Shown: positions 8,385 through 17,339, numbered from the stretch's first letter. The stretch is 64,000 bases of DNA from Pseudomonadales bacterium (GCA_041395665.1 JAWLAB010000002.1:248001-312000); one strand, 5' to 3'. Notes: generated by a model from the letters alone, not told the origin. Program-made: numbers and translations.

Positions 8385-8617
8385 AATAAACCCCGCAGTG
8401 CTTCCAGCGCTGCGGGGTTCGGATCCATCTGTTAGATGTCTTCCTTGTGCTCTCAAAATAAGTACCTGCCGCTAGCAGGTCGCATCCTTGAGCGCCTTCT
8501 AAGATCAGTCCAATGCTCCATGCTCCCTGACTGATCCATTCCTTGTCGCCGTGTTACCGGCTATCCGTTCGGTTAGCACCTCCGTGTGTGCTGTCGTCCG
8601 TGTGAAGCCATTGTTGC
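8385..8617 (-). ncRNA. Rsm/Csr-type regulatory sRNA (CsrA/RsmA-sequestering)
   Basis: A minus-strand structured RNA of about 230 nt lies between a GacA box and a strong terminator. Read on the minus strand it contains 12 GGA motifs (complement TCC at 8597, 8581, 8564, 8540, 8535, 8524, 8517, 8509, 8485, 8442, 8424, 8403). Several sit in hairpin loops: GCAC-loop-GTGC at 8576-8591, an 8-bp stem GATCAGTC/GACTGATC at 8503-8536, CGC/GCG with AAGGA in the loop at 8481-8494, and the terminator loop itself. Other stems are at 8560-8577, 8464-8480 and 8426-8438. Repeated GGA in loops is the hallmark of RsmX/Y/Z and CsrB/C RNAs, which titrate CsrA/RsmA. No protein frame fits. The exact ends and the subfamily name are not known; the 5' end is placed from the promoter spacing. 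Confidence 0.85.
8391..8417 (-). terminator. Terminator of the Rsm-like sRNA
   Basis: A GC-rich hairpin whose outer stem is CCCCGCAG/CTGCGGGG is followed on the minus strand by TTTATTTTTT. It is an intrinsic terminator for transcription running toward lower coordinates. Its loop carries one more GGA motif, as often seen in Rsm RNAs. Confidence 0.9.
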
Positions 8618-8619
8618 TA

Positions 8620-8629
8620 AAAATACCTA
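8620..8629 (-). promoter_or_regulatory. Candidate -10 region of the Rsm-like sRNA
   Basis: On the minus strand the sequence TAGGTATTTT offers overlapping -10 candidates (TAGGTA, TATTTT) about 40 bp downstream of the centre of the GacA box. This puts the transcription start near 8612-8618. There is no good -35, which is expected for an activator-dependent promoter. Confidence 0.45.
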
Positions 8630-8659
8630 GTGCGCATAGTCGCCAATGTCTCCAATTGC

Positions 8660-8677
8660 TGTAAGCCTTTTCTTACA
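8660..8677 (-). promoter_or_regulatory. GacA upstream activating sequence (perfect TGTAAG-N6-CTTACA)
   Basis: The 18-bp palindrome TGTAAG, six bases, CTTACA matches exactly the element bound by the response regulator GacA upstream of rsmX/Y/Z genes in Pseudomonas. It is placed so that its centre is about 50 bp upstream of the inferred start of the minus-strand sRNA. It also lies about 100 bp upstream of radA on the other strand, but the sRNA is the natural target. Confidence 0.88.
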
Positions 8678-8775
8678 AAAACCCACGCGCAGTTTCGAAA
8701 TAATTCTCAAGGGTCTGCGGTGTACCATAGGCGCTGTTTTTACAAATCCAATTTTCTACAGCGAAAACAGCCATC

Positions 8776-10143
8776 ATGAGCAAAAACAAAACCGCTTTTG
8801 TCTGCAATGAATGCGGCGCGGATTACACCAAGTGGGCAGGGCAATGTACGGCCTGTGGCGGTTGGAATACTCTCTCTGAAGTGCGCTTGGGCAGCAGTAA
8901 AACTACGGCACCCTCACGTCGCGAAGGCTTTGCTGGCAAAACAGGTGGCGGTATACAGACGCTCGATCAAATTGCGCTGCAGGATCAAACCCGCATACAC
9001 ACAGGCAACACAGAGTTGGATCGCGTACTCGGCGGTGGCTTAGTTGCCGGCTCTGCGGTATTGATTGGCGGCAACCCCGGCGCAGGTAAAAGTACACTCT
9101 TACTACAACTGCTGTGCCAACTGGCGGAATCACAAACTTGCCTCTACATCACGGGTGAAGAATCGCTGCAACAAGTGGCCATGCGCGCGCGCCGTTTGAA
9201 CTTACCCGTCAATAAATTGCACACACTGTCTGAAACCAATATCGAATCTCTGTTAGCAGCCGCTGAATCACTTTCACCTGCTGTGATGGTGGTTGACTCC
9301 ATCCAAGTGATGCACTGGCCAGAATTAGCCTCTGCGCCAGGTTCCGTCAGCCAAGTGCGCGAGTGCGCCGCGTTGCTGACGCGCTTTGCCAAACAAACTG
9401 GCACGGTGTTGATCTTGGTTGGACATGTCACCAAAGACGGCTCTCTTGCGGGCCCCAAAGTGTTAGAACACATGATTGACGCATCCATCATGCTGGAAAG
9501 CACCGATGATTCGCGCTATCGCACACTGCGCAGCCATAAAAATCGTTTCGGCGCCGTCAATGAGCTGGGTGTATTCGCCATGACCGAACAAGGCTTACGC
9601 GAGGTGAATAATCCTTCTGCGATTTTTTTATCGCGCAGCGATGAAATCAGCAGCGGCTCCGTGGTGATGGTGGTGTGGGAAGGCACACGGCCACTGCTGG
9701 TAGAAATTCAAGCACTTGTTGACAGCAATGCTTACGGCAACCCACGGCGCGTCGCAGTCGGCTTGGATCAAAACCGTTTAGCGATGTTGTTAGCGGTTTT
9801 ACATCGCCACGGTGAATTGATGCTCGGCGATCAAGATGTGTTTGTGAATGTGGTTGGCGGTGTCAAAGTATCTGAAACCAGTGCCGATTTAGCTTCGCTG
9901 TTGGCGATGGTTTCTAGTTTTCGCAATCGCACACTGCCGCGCGATTTAGTGGTCTTCGGTGAAGTGGGTTTATCCGGTGAAATTCGCCCAGTACCTAGCG
10001 GTCAAGAGCGCATCAAAGAAGCCGCGAAGCACGGTTTTCGCAAAGCCATTGTGCCTGCCGCTAACGCGCCGCGTGAAAAAATTGAAGGGATGGAAGTCAT
10101 CGGCGTAAAAAAATTGGCTGAGGCACTAGCGGCTACAGAGTAG
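8776..10143 (+). CDS. radA: DNA repair protein RadA
   Basis: RadA is a RecA-related helicase that drives branch migration of recombination intermediates. The 455-residue protein has the N-terminal zinc finger CNECGADYTKWAGQCTACGG, then a RecA-like core with Walker A in GGNPGAGKSTLLLQLL and Walker B in VMVVDSIQVM. The RadA-specific KNRFG motif (HKNRFGAVNELGVFAM) follows, and the C-terminal Lon-protease-like domain includes LPRDLVVFGEVGLSGEIRP. Length and order are canonical. It is divergent from the Rsm-like sRNA, with about 155 bases between the inferred sRNA start and the radA start. Confidence 0.96.
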   Translation: MSKNKTAFVCNECGADYTKWAGQCTACGGWNTLSEVRLGSSKTTAPSRREGFAGKTGGGIQTLDQIALQDQTRIHTGNTELDRVLGGGLVAGSAVLIGGNPGAGKSTLLLQLLCQLAESQTCLYITGEESLQQVAMRARRLNLPVNKLHTLSETNIESLLAAAESLSPAVMVVDSIQVMHWPELASAPGSVSQVRECAALLTRFAKQTGTVLILVGHVTKDGSLAGPKVLEHMIDASIMLESTDDSRYRTLRSHKNRFGAVNELGVFAMTEQGLREVNNPSAIFLSRSDEISSGSVVMVVWEGTRPLLVEIQALVDSNAYGNPRRVAVGLDQNRLAMLLAVLHRHGELMLGDQDVFVNVVGGVKVSETSADLASLLAMVSSFRNRTLPRDLVVFGEVGLSGEIRPVPSGQERIKEAAKHGFRKAIVPAANAPREKIEGMEVIGVKKLAEALAATE

Positions 10144-10155
10144 GTGCAGTTTAAC

Positions 10156-11424
10156 TTAATAGTTGTACGGCTTTCCAAGAAAAATTTGCCACCTAATAAA
10201 AAAGGGCAGCCCGAAAAGAATAATATTCGGCAGCCCTCTCAACACAATGTATGTCATACGCACAGAGTTATCCATATCAATAAAATACTGAATATCATTA
10301 TCAATCGACATAACCACCGTGATAGATAATGAAATTATTGAAAAAACAAATAAAGACAGCAGCCCCCATCTCACCCTATCTTGCTTTATCAAAAAAATAG
10401 CAACAACGACAGCAGGAACCAACAGATGTATCTGATAATTCCACCAGGAATTTGGCATACACAAAACCAACAAGGCAACAATCACGGCATAATCAATAGA
10501 CATAATCATATTTTTGTTCTTAGTCGCTAGCGGCTCCATGCTAGATGGATAAAGAGAGAGAAATAACAATGCTAGAAAAATTACCGTACCAATACGCTTT
10601 GCACCCTCTGGCGACAACAGATCAAAATATAGCGCATAGCTCGGCAGCGATGTATTTTCATAAAAAAACAGATAAGGCAACTCTTTAAGCTGTTGAGGAA
10701 GAGCCACAAAAAAGTACGTTACATTTTGCTCCACACCCATAACAAAAACAGAAAACAGCAAACAAACAAAACCAGCAAATGCCGCACCAGAAACAGACTT
10801 CCATCTACGAGTCAACAGAAAATAGAGCAAAAAAATTCCAGGGTAAATTTTCAGCATAGCTCCAACTCCAATAAAGGAACCAGCTAGAAAATCATGACCT
10901 CTTGAAAGAGAAACCAAAGAAAGACAAACAATAAAAAGAAGGCACGGCTCCAACAGAAGAGTCATCAAATTATTTTCCATTGTAGGCATCATAAGACCCG
11001 CAACAAAAAAAATAGCAAAAAGCGAAGCCAAAGAGCGCTTCACAAAGGCGCCATACCAACAACAACAAACAGCACCCACAAAGCACACAACATGCGCGAA
11101 TGACAAAAAGTTAAATATCGCCTCTCTAGAAAATCCAAGCTTTATTACAAAAATCAAAAGAGAAGGTGATAACGGCGGGTGCGGATACCCAGTAGGAACA
11201 GAAGGCTTATAAAGAGAAGCATCTTGGCTATATAAAAAACCTGTTTTTATAAAATCATTAGCAAAATCAAATATAAATGGGAAGTCCCAAATACCAAAGC
11301 TATCATGACGCAAGTAAACTCGCACAATAAGGAGAAGCATTAGAACAAATGCAATTGAATACGCTAACAAAAAAAGGGAGCGTTCTTTACTGCCGCCAGT
11401 ATAGGCTTGTATTTTTAATGACAC
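10156..11424 (-). CDS. GT87-like (DUF2029) multi-pass membrane glycosyltransferase
   Basis: This is a 422-residue hydrophobic protein with roughly ten predicted transmembrane segments and an early loop carrying acidic residues (HDSFGIWDFPFIFDF). The segment AMLKIYPGIFLLYFLLTRRWK is typical of the GT87/DUF2029 family of polyprenyl-phosphate-dependent mannosyltransferases. Such enzymes transfer sugars from lipid carriers on the outer face of the inner membrane. The gene is visibly more AT-rich than its neighbours, with many poly-A runs on the plus strand, which suggests acquisition. It converges with radA; its stop lies 13 bases past the radA stop. The acceptor is unknown. Confidence 0.65.
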   Translation of the reverse strand: MSLKIQAYTGGSKERSLFLLAYSIAFVLMLLLIVRVYLRHDSFGIWDFPFIFDFANDFIKTGFLYSQDASLYKPSVPTGYPHPPLSPSLLIFVIKLGFSREAIFNFLSFAHVVCFVGAVCCCWYGAFVKRSLASLFAIFFVAGLMMPTMENNLMTLLLEPCLLFIVCLSLVSLSRGHDFLAGSFIGVGAMLKIYPGIFLLYFLLTRRWKSVSGAAFAGFVCLLFSVFVMGVEQNVTYFFVALPQQLKELPYLFFYENTSLPSYALYFDLLSPEGAKRIGTVIFLALLFLSLYPSSMEPLATKNKNMIMSIDYAVIVALLVLCMPNSWWNYQIHLLVPAVVVAIFLIKQDRVRWGLLSLFVFSIISLSITVVMSIDNDIQYFIDMDNSVRMTYIVLRGLPNIILFGLPFFIRWQIFLGKPYNY

Positions 11425-11465
11425 TCAAAAAAGTCCAAGTTTAAAGCAGCACTGCAAAAAAATAG

Positions 11466-13025
11466 CTAGACGATGGAAGATCGTGTTCGATACAAAGACA
11501 CACAGTTTCGGCCGCGTTCTTTACTTTCGTACAAAGCTTGATCTGCCATCTCGATTAAATCGCCGTAGTGCAAGGCGTCTTCTGGTACGACGCACGCTAC
11601 ACCAATACTAATTGTTACTACGCCGAAATTTGCATTGGCGGCGTGTTCAATACCTAAATCTTGCACAGCCTGCCTGCATTTTTCAGCCACTTCTCGCGCA
11701 GCTTCTAATGTTGTTTCCGGCAGAATAATGGCAAATTCTTCACCGCCATAACGCGCTGCCATATCACCAGGGCGATGTATGCTTTTATGCAACGCTTGCG
11801 CCACATCATGCAAACAACGGTCACCGCGAACATGACCGTAAACATCGTTGTATTTTTTGAAGTTATCCACATCGCAAAGAATAATGGTCAGCGGTCTAAA
11901 GAAACGCTGCGCACGCGGCCATTCTTTATGCACCATTTCAAAGAAGCGGCGACGATTAGGAATGCGCGTTAAACCATCCATCAACGCAGCATCCTGCAAT
12001 TCATTATCCATACGGCGCAACACGCGCAAATACGCTTCAATCATCAAAGAGAACAACAAAATGCCCACACCTAACATGTAAGGAAAGAGCGTGCGATGAC
12101 TGCGAAAATAACTTTTTGAAGGCGTACCGACGATAAACCACTGCAAATCAGCAATCGGAGAAAGCTGCTTGGAATACACGAAACGGTCATCATCGACTAA
12201 ATCCGTGCCAACATGTTGCGCTACACGAATAGAAGAAGCGCTGACCTGCCCAGAATTATCATCCAAGGCAATACCGTTATCTTCATTCCAATTCCAAGTA
12301 TTTCCCAAAACTGTGCTAAAAATAGTATCGATATCATACAAGCCGACAATAAACCCTTTTAACTCTCTCCATCGAGCTTCTTCGCTATCAACGCTTTGGG
12401 CATACAGCGGCAGTGAAATAAAGTAGATAAATTTTTTCTTACCATCTTCCGTTATTGTTAATGGTGTAGATGCGATGGCCTGATCATTGGAAGTCGCCGT
12501 TTCCAGCGCCGTGCGCGTCACAATTTTTGATGCCAAATCATACCCAATGGGTAGTTCATTACTGAATTCAGGCTCTGACATGGAAATAGGGTAATACTCT
12601 TCACTGATAGGCGAAGGAGAAAACGGCTTATCATTCTGTGCAACATCAACATCCGTAATACCCTGCACACCAAATTTTGCTTTTAATTCTGACTCAAACG
12701 TTGAACGGTCTTTTTCCAGTACGCGTGGCACCCACTTCATACTATAAACACCGTCATTGTATTCACGCGCGTTGCGGCTAAACGTTGCAAACCCTTTTTG
12801 ATCAACCTGTGGAAATGCTTCGTGAAAACTGCGAAAAGAATTCAATACAGCGATATTTCTCCCCAATTCCAACTCTAAAGAACTGGCAAATGCGTCTACT
12901 TGCGAGGTAAATTCTTGGAAAATTTGCTGGCGCTCATGCTTGTAGGACAAAACAAAAGATGTCGTTGCCAGCGAAATTCCCAGCAACAAGTTCAGTACCC
13001 GTATATAAGTAAAGTGACTCAACAT
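11466..13025 (-). CDS. Membrane diguanylate cyclase with CHASE sensor domain
   Basis: This protein makes cyclic di-GMP from GTP. It has an N-terminal transmembrane helix (about 7-25), a periplasmic CHASE-type sensor domain (about 45-300; WVPRVLEKDRSTFE and PLTITEDGKKKF are in the region), a second helix near 310-330 and a GGDEF domain. The GGDEF domain shows LTRIPNRRRFFE, the active site GGEEF and, five residues before it, the inhibitory I-site RPGD. Activity and product inhibition are therefore both likely. The start ATG follows GATGGGTGG. It is divergent from mrp. The ligand of the CHASE domain is unknown. Confidence 0.9.
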   Translation of the reverse strand: MLSHFTYIRVLNLLLGISLATTSFVLSYKHERQQIFQEFTSQVDAFASSLELELGRNIAVLNSFRSFHEAFPQVDQKGFATFSRNAREYNDGVYSMKWVPRVLEKDRSTFESELKAKFGVQGITDVDVAQNDKPFSPSPISEEYYPISMSEPEFSNELPIGYDLASKIVTRTALETATSNDQAIASTPLTITEDGKKKFIYFISLPLYAQSVDSEEARWRELKGFIVGLYDIDTIFSTVLGNTWNWNEDNGIALDDNSGQVSASSIRVAQHVGTDLVDDDRFVYSKQLSPIADLQWFIVGTPSKSYFRSHRTLFPYMLGVGILLFSLMIEAYLRVLRRMDNELQDAALMDGLTRIPNRRRFFEMVHKEWPRAQRFFRPLTIILCDVDNFKKYNDVYGHVRGDRCLHDVAQALHKSIHRPGDMAARYGGEEFAIILPETTLEAAREVAEKCRQAVQDLGIEHAANANFGVVTISIGVACVVPEDALHYGDLIEMADQALYESKERGRNCVSLYRTRSSIV

Positions 13026-13159
13026 CCACCCATCTTCCGTGCAATAGCCCCAAGAACACCACCACTCCCGCTCTTATTATTTCTCAGCTTATGGAAGCAA
13101 ATGGTAGAATTACCCAAGCGTTCGCGCTGATAGTAGCAACCTCTCAGAGCAATAGCCAC

Positions 13160-14254
13160 ATGGCCGCATTAATCCCGCAAATTGAAGCCCTTCTGCAGCG
13201 CTATACAGCGCCTTACCTGCAAACCGATTTAGTCTCCGCCGGATGCTTACGCCGCATTCGCGTTGACAGTGGCATTGCATCCATCGAGCTGGAATTTGGC
13301 TATCCCATTCCTTTGGATCAGCGCAACGCGTTGAGTGCCACGCTACAGCAGCAAATTCAGCAAGCCATTCCAGACATCAAAAAAATTGAATGGGATATTC
13401 GTTGGCGCGTTGCCAACCATCTCAGCCACAGCAAAGCAGCGCCGATGCGACGCGTGAGTAATTTAATCGCTGTCGCATCCGGCAAAGGCGGCGTGGGTAA
13501 ATCCACCACTGCAGTCAATTTAGCTCTAGCTCTCACCGCTGAAGGCGCACGAGTCGGTTTATTGGATGCAGATATCTACGGCCCCAGTATTCCCGTGATG
13601 ATGGGTATCGCGCCCGACGCACGCCCTGACACGCGCGATCAAAAGTATTTTGTACCGATGCAGGCGCACGGCATTCAATTGATGTCGATGGGCGTATTGG
13701 TTACCGAGAGCACACCGATGGTGTGGCGCGGCCCGATGGCAAGTGGCGCGTTACAACAACTGCTGAACCAAACGCTGTGGGATGACCTCGACTACTTATT
13801 AATCGATATGCCTCCAGGCACGGGCGATATCCAGCTCACGCTGTCGCAATCAGCACCCTTAACTGCCGCTGTTGTCGTCACGACGCCACAAGATATTGCG
13901 TTGTTGGATGCGCGCAAAGGCATCGAAGCTTTCCGCAAAATTCACGTGCCCGTGCTAGGCATCATCGAAAACATGAGCATGCACACTTGCAGCAACTGCG
14001 GCCACACCGAGCACATTTTTGGCGAGGGCGGTGGCGAACGCATCGCGCAGGAATATCAAACGCCGCTGCTGGGCTCGCTGCCACTGGATCGCCGTATCCG
14101 CGAACAGGCTGGCGGTGGCGCACCCACGGTTGCAGCAGACCCCACGGGCGCGCTGGCTGAACGCTACCGCGACATCGCACTCAACATGGCAGCACAGTTG
14201 TCGCTTCTACCCGTCAGCAGCAGCATCCCTGGCGTGGTGCAAGTGAAAGACTGA
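13160..14254 (+). CDS. mrp: Iron-sulfur carrier protein Mrp/ApbC (P-loop ATPase)
   Basis: Mrp/ApbC loads and transfers [4Fe-4S] clusters. There is an N-terminal MIP18-like (DUF59) domain (about 1-85), then the NTPase core with the deviant Walker A VASGKGGVGKSTTAVNLALA and the motif GLLDADIYGPSIP. The cluster-binding Cys pair CSNCGH follows, near residue 275. The frame is open from 13091, but the N-terminus at ATG 13160 (MAALIPQIEALL) fits the family, giving 364 residues. ppa follows after about 70 bases on the same strand. Confidence 0.9.
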   Translation: MAALIPQIEALLQRYTAPYLQTDLVSAGCLRRIRVDSGIASIELEFGYPIPLDQRNALSATLQQQIQQAIPDIKKIEWDIRWRVANHLSHSKAAPMRRVSNLIAVASGKGGVGKSTTAVNLALALTAEGARVGLLDADIYGPSIPVMMGIAPDARPDTRDQKYFVPMQAHGIQLMSMGVLVTESTPMVWRGPMASGALQQLLNQTLWDDLDYLLIDMPPGTGDIQLTLSQSAPLTAAVVVTTPQDIALLDARKGIEAFRKIHVPVLGIIENMSMHTCSNCGHTEHIFGEGGGERIAQEYQTPLLGSLPLDRRIREQAGGGAPTVAADPTGALAERYRDIALNMAAQLSLLPVSSSIPGVVQVKD

Positions 14255-14322
14255 GAAAGACGACCGCGCCGTCTGCTGCTACAATTCCGCCGCTTTTTTT
14301 ACCCACCTGTACGAGAACCCTA

Positions 14323-14859
14323 ATGAGCTATAACGACCTCCCCCCTGGTAAAGAACTGCCACACGACATTTATGTAGCAATCGAAATTCCTGCTAACCAC
14401 GCACCGATCAAATACGAAATCGACAAAGACAGCGATTGCTTGATGGTTGATCGCTTCATGGCAACACCGATGTTCTACCCAACCAACTACGGCTATATCC
14501 CAGGCACACTGTCAGAAGATGGCGATGCGTTGGATGTATTGGTGGTTACGCCGTATCCCGTTGCGCCAGGCTCCGTGATTCGCGCGCGTCCTGTTGGTAT
14601 TTTGAATATGTCGGATGAAGCTGGCAAAGACGCTAAATTGCTCGCCGTGCCACACAAAAAATTGTCTGCGCTGTATGACAATGTGAAAGAAATTTCTGAT
14701 TTGCCACAACTGCTGATCAAACAAATCGAGCACTTCTTTGAAAACTACAAAGATTTGGAAGTCGGCAAATGGGTGAAAGTGGATGGCTGGCAAGATGCCA
14801 AAGCGGCTGAAGCGGAAATCATCAAAGCACGCGATGCTTACTTGAAAGATAAGGGCTGA
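14323..14859 (+). CDS. ppa: Inorganic pyrophosphatase
   Basis: This is a soluble family I pyrophosphatase that hydrolyses PPi to two phosphates and so drives biosynthetic reactions. The 178 residues match the usual length. Family motifs seen are IEIPANHAPIKYEIDKDS, the signature stretch EDGDALDVLVV with the metal-binding Asp residues, and the C-terminal KWVKVDGWQDAKAAEAEI. The ATG start follows GAGAACCCTA. It is convergent with fba, and a bidirectional terminator separates them. Confidence 0.97.
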   Translation: MSYNDLPPGKELPHDIYVAIEIPANHAPIKYEIDKDSDCLMVDRFMATPMFYPTNYGYIPGTLSEDGDALDVLVVTPYPVAPGSVIRARPVGILNMSDEAGKDAKLLAVPHKKLSALYDNVKEISDLPQLLIKQIEHFFENYKDLEVGKWVKVDGWQDAKAAEAEIIKARDAYLKDKG

Positions 14860-14878
14860 GTTTTACTCTCCGCACCAA

Positions 14879-14910
14879 TAAAAAAGGTCGCTATTACAGC
14901 GACCTTTTTT
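14879..14910. terminator. Bidirectional terminator between ppa and fba
   Basis: The hairpin GGTCGCT-ATTAC-AGCGACC (14886-14904) is flanked by A7 on the left and T6 on the right, so it can stop transcripts from ppa (plus) and from fba (minus). Confidence 0.9.
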
Positions 14911-14933
14911 ATTACTTCTTTTTACTGCGGCAT

Positions 14934-15998
14934 TTATTTTACTTGCTGATTCAATTCACCGTTAGCGTAGCGATCGGTCATCACCTCCAATGACAGCGGC
15001 TTGATTTTGCTCGCCTGTCCCGCAGTGCCGAAAGCTTCGTAACGCTGAATACACACATCGCGCATCGCACCGACGGTTTCTTTCAGATATTTACGCGGAT
15101 CAAACTCAGCTGGATTTTTTGCCATAAAGCGGCGAATCGCGCCGGTGGATGCCAAACGCAAATCGGTGTCGATATTCACTTTGCGCACGCCGTGTTTAAT
15201 CGCTTCAACAATTTGCTCTACCGGCACACCATAAGTTTCTTTGATGTCGCCGCCGTATTCATTGATGATCGCCAACCAATCCTGCGGCACCGACGAAGAA
15301 CCGTGCATTACCAAATGTGTATTCGGAATGCGCGCGTGAATGGCTTTCACTTGTTCAATCGCCAAAATATCGCCCGTCGGTGGACGTGTAAATTTGTACG
15401 CGCCATGCGAAGTGCCGATCGCAATTGCCAGCGCATCCACACCCGTATCGCGCACAAAATTTGCTGCTTCTTCAGGGTCAGTCAACAGTTGCGAATGATC
15501 GAGCACACCTTCGGCGCCGTGACCATCTTCCTCGCCCATCATGCCGGTTTCTAAAGAACCCAAGCAGCCGATTTCTCCTTCAACAGAAACACCGCAAGCG
15601 TGCGCAAAATCAACCACCGTTTTAGTCACACGCGCGTTGTAGTCGTAATCCATTGGTGTTTTACCGTCTTCGCCGAGTGAACCATCCATCATCACCGAAG
15701 AAAAACCGAGCTGAATAGAACGCTGGCAAACAGCAGGGCTCACGCCGTGATCCTGGTGCATCACCACAGGAATATGTGGAAATTCTTCAACTGCTGCGAG
15801 AATTAAATGGCGCAAAAACGGTGCGCCAGCGTATTTACGCGCACCGGCAGAAGCCTGCACGATCACCGGTGAATCGGTTTTATCTGCTGCTTCCATGATG
15901 GCGCGCATCTGCTCCAAATTATTGACATTAAATGCTGGCACACCGTAATTAAATTCTGCTGCGTGATCGAGCAGCTGACGCAAACTGACTAAAGCCAT
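14934..15998 (-). CDS. fba: Class II fructose-bisphosphate aldolase
   Basis: This zinc-dependent aldolase of glycolysis/gluconeogenesis cleaves fructose 1,6-bisphosphate to DHAP and glyceraldehyde 3-phosphate. The 354-residue length and the sequence (VPAFNVNNLEQMRAIMEAA, VVMHQDHGVSPAVC with the catalytic Asp and zinc His, LVMHGSSSVP, VNIDTDLRLAS) fit the class IIB, CbbA-like group. It lies 17 bases downstream of pgk on the same strand, forming a pgk-fba pair. Confidence 0.96.
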   Translation of the reverse strand: MALVSLRQLLDHAAEFNYGVPAFNVNNLEQMRAIMEAADKTDSPVIVQASAGARKYAGAPFLRHLILAAVEEFPHIPVVMHQDHGVSPAVCQRSIQLGFSSVMMDGSLGEDGKTPMDYDYNARVTKTVVDFAHACGVSVEGEIGCLGSLETGMMGEEDGHGAEGVLDHSQLLTDPEEAANFVRDTGVDALAIAIGTSHGAYKFTRPPTGDILAIEQVKAIHARIPNTHLVMHGSSSVPQDWLAIINEYGGDIKETYGVPVEQIVEAIKHGVRKVNIDTDLRLASTGAIRRFMAKNPAEFDPRKYLKETVGAMRDVCIQRYEAFGTAGQASKIKPLSLEVMTDRYANGELNQQVK

Positions 15999-16015
15999 AA
16001 CAAATCTCCGTTAGA

Positions 16016-17230
16016 TTAGTTTTTTGCGCGTTCGCGCAGAATAGCCACCGCTGGCAGCTCTTTCCCTTCAACAAATTCAAGGAAAGCGCCGCCGCCGGTA
16101 GAAATGTAAGAAATTTTTTCTGACACTTTGTATTTATCAATCGCTGCCAAAGTATCGCCACCGCCTGCAATGGAAAACGCAGAGCTATCCGCAATTGCAC
16201 GCGACATGACTTCCGTACCACCACCAAAAGCATCCACTTCAAACACGCCGACAGGACCGTTCCACAAAATCGTTTTTGCCGCTTTCAACATCTCAGCAAA
16301 TTGCTGTGCAGTTTTCGGACCGATATCGAGAATCATGTCGTTATCACTAATATCAGCCACCGCTTTAACCACAGGTTTGCTGTTGGCGACAAACGCCATA
16401 AAGTCATCGCCAATTTGTGTCGCATCCGCAACCACAACATCCACCGGCAATGGCACCTGTACTTTTGCAGCGATTTGTTTTGCTGTTGCAACTAAATCGT
16501 GTTCGCACAATGATTTACCGACTTTGTAACCGGCTGCCGCCAAAAATGTATTGGCGATACCGCCGCCGACAATCAATTGATCGCACAGCGTAGACAAAGA
16601 ATTCAATACATCTAATTTTGTCGAAACTTTTGAGCCTGCAACAATTGCCACCATCGGGCGAGCCGGTTTATCCAAGGCTTTGCCCAACGCATCCAATTCC
16701 GCCGCTAATAAAGGGCCAGCGCAGGCCACTTTGGCAAACTTGGCAACGCCGTGTGTAGAGCCTTCTGCACGATGCGCCGTACCAAAAGCATCCATCACAA
16801 AAACATCACACAGCGCAGCATATTTTTGCGCTAATTCATCGCTATTTTTTTTCTCACCTTTGTTAAAGCGCACATTCTCAAACAGCACGATTTCGCCCGG
16901 CTGAATAGCAACACCATCGAGATAATCGCTCAGTAATTTCACATCGCAATTCAGTGCTTTACTCAGATACTCAGCCACTGGCTGCATGGAGTTTTCTTGC
17001 GAGAACTCACCTTCTGTGGGGCGACCCAAATGTGAACACACCATCACTGCCGCGCCTTTTTGCAGCGCCAACTGCAAGGTCGGCAGTGCGGCGACTAAAC
17101 GCGCGTCGGAAGTAATTTTGCCGTTTTTGACTGGCACATTGAGGTCTTCTCGGATCAGTACACGCTTTCCGGCTAAATCCAATTCAGCCATGGTGATGAC
17201 GGCTTGCGAGTTTGATGAATTCACTGACAC
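16016..17230 (-). CDS. pgk: Phosphoglycerate kinase
   Basis: This glycolytic enzyme interconverts 1,3-bisphosphoglycerate + ADP and 3-phosphoglycerate + ATP. Visible motifs are VLIREDLNVPVKNGKI, VMVCSHLGRPTEGEF, LFENVRFNKGEKKN, and near the C-terminus WNGPVGVFEVDAFGGGT and ISTGGGAFLEF. The GTG start at 17230 is favoured by GGGAG eight bases upstream and gives 404 residues; an ATG 13 codons later (MAELDLAGKRV) is the alternative. It is the first gene of a pgk-fba pair, and the ftsZ terminator lies upstream of it. Confidence 0.95.
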   Translation of the reverse strand: MSVNSSNSQAVITMAELDLAGKRVLIREDLNVPVKNGKITSDARLVAALPTLQLALQKGAAVMVCSHLGRPTEGEFSQENSMQPVAEYLSKALNCDVKLLSDYLDGVAIQPGEIVLFENVRFNKGEKKNSDELAQKYAALCDVFVMDAFGTAHRAEGSTHGVAKFAKVACAGPLLAAELDALGKALDKPARPMVAIVAGSKVSTKLDVLNSLSTLCDQLIVGGGIANTFLAAAGYKVGKSLCEHDLVATAKQIAAKVQVPLPVDVVVADATQIGDDFMAFVANSKPVVKAVADISDNDMILDIGPKTAQQFAEMLKAAKTILWNGPVGVFEVDAFGGGTEVMSRAIADSSAFSIAGGGDTLAAIDKYKVSEKISYISTGGGAFLEFVEGKELPAVAILRERAKN

Positions 17231-17301
17231 AAATAAAACTCCCGATGTCTTTGGTCTGAACGGCGCATTATAGCGGCAGAGCGTCGCTTACCTGCAGGCA
17301 T

Positions 17302-17339
17302 AAAAAAACCTTTCCAGCGGGGGCGCCGGAAAGGTTTTT
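17302..17339 (-). terminator. Terminator downstream of ftsZ
   Basis: An 11-bp perfect stem (AAAACCTTTCC / GGAAAGGTTTT) with a 12-base GC-rich loop is followed on the minus strand by a T-run. It closes the dcw cluster transcript before pgk. Confidence 0.9.

Noticed and set aside
8139..8456. Longer version of the small membrane protein starting at 8456
   Set aside because: The extra N-terminal part would translate through the strong sRNA terminator and has no protein-like features; the start at 8375 is more likely.
8385..8617. 6S RNA or tmRNA as alternative identities for the structured RNA
   Set aside because: There is no long single-bubble hairpin as in 6S RNA and no tRNA-like ends or tag frame as in tmRNA. 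The repeated GGA loops and GacA box fit an Rsm/Csr RNA.
10200..10243. Hairpin-like repeat GGGCAGCCC/GGCAGCCCT near the radA-GT87 junction
   Set aside because: The GGCAGCCC copies are direct, not inverted, and the short CCGAA/TTCGG stem lies inside the GT87 coding region, so a terminator call is not supported.
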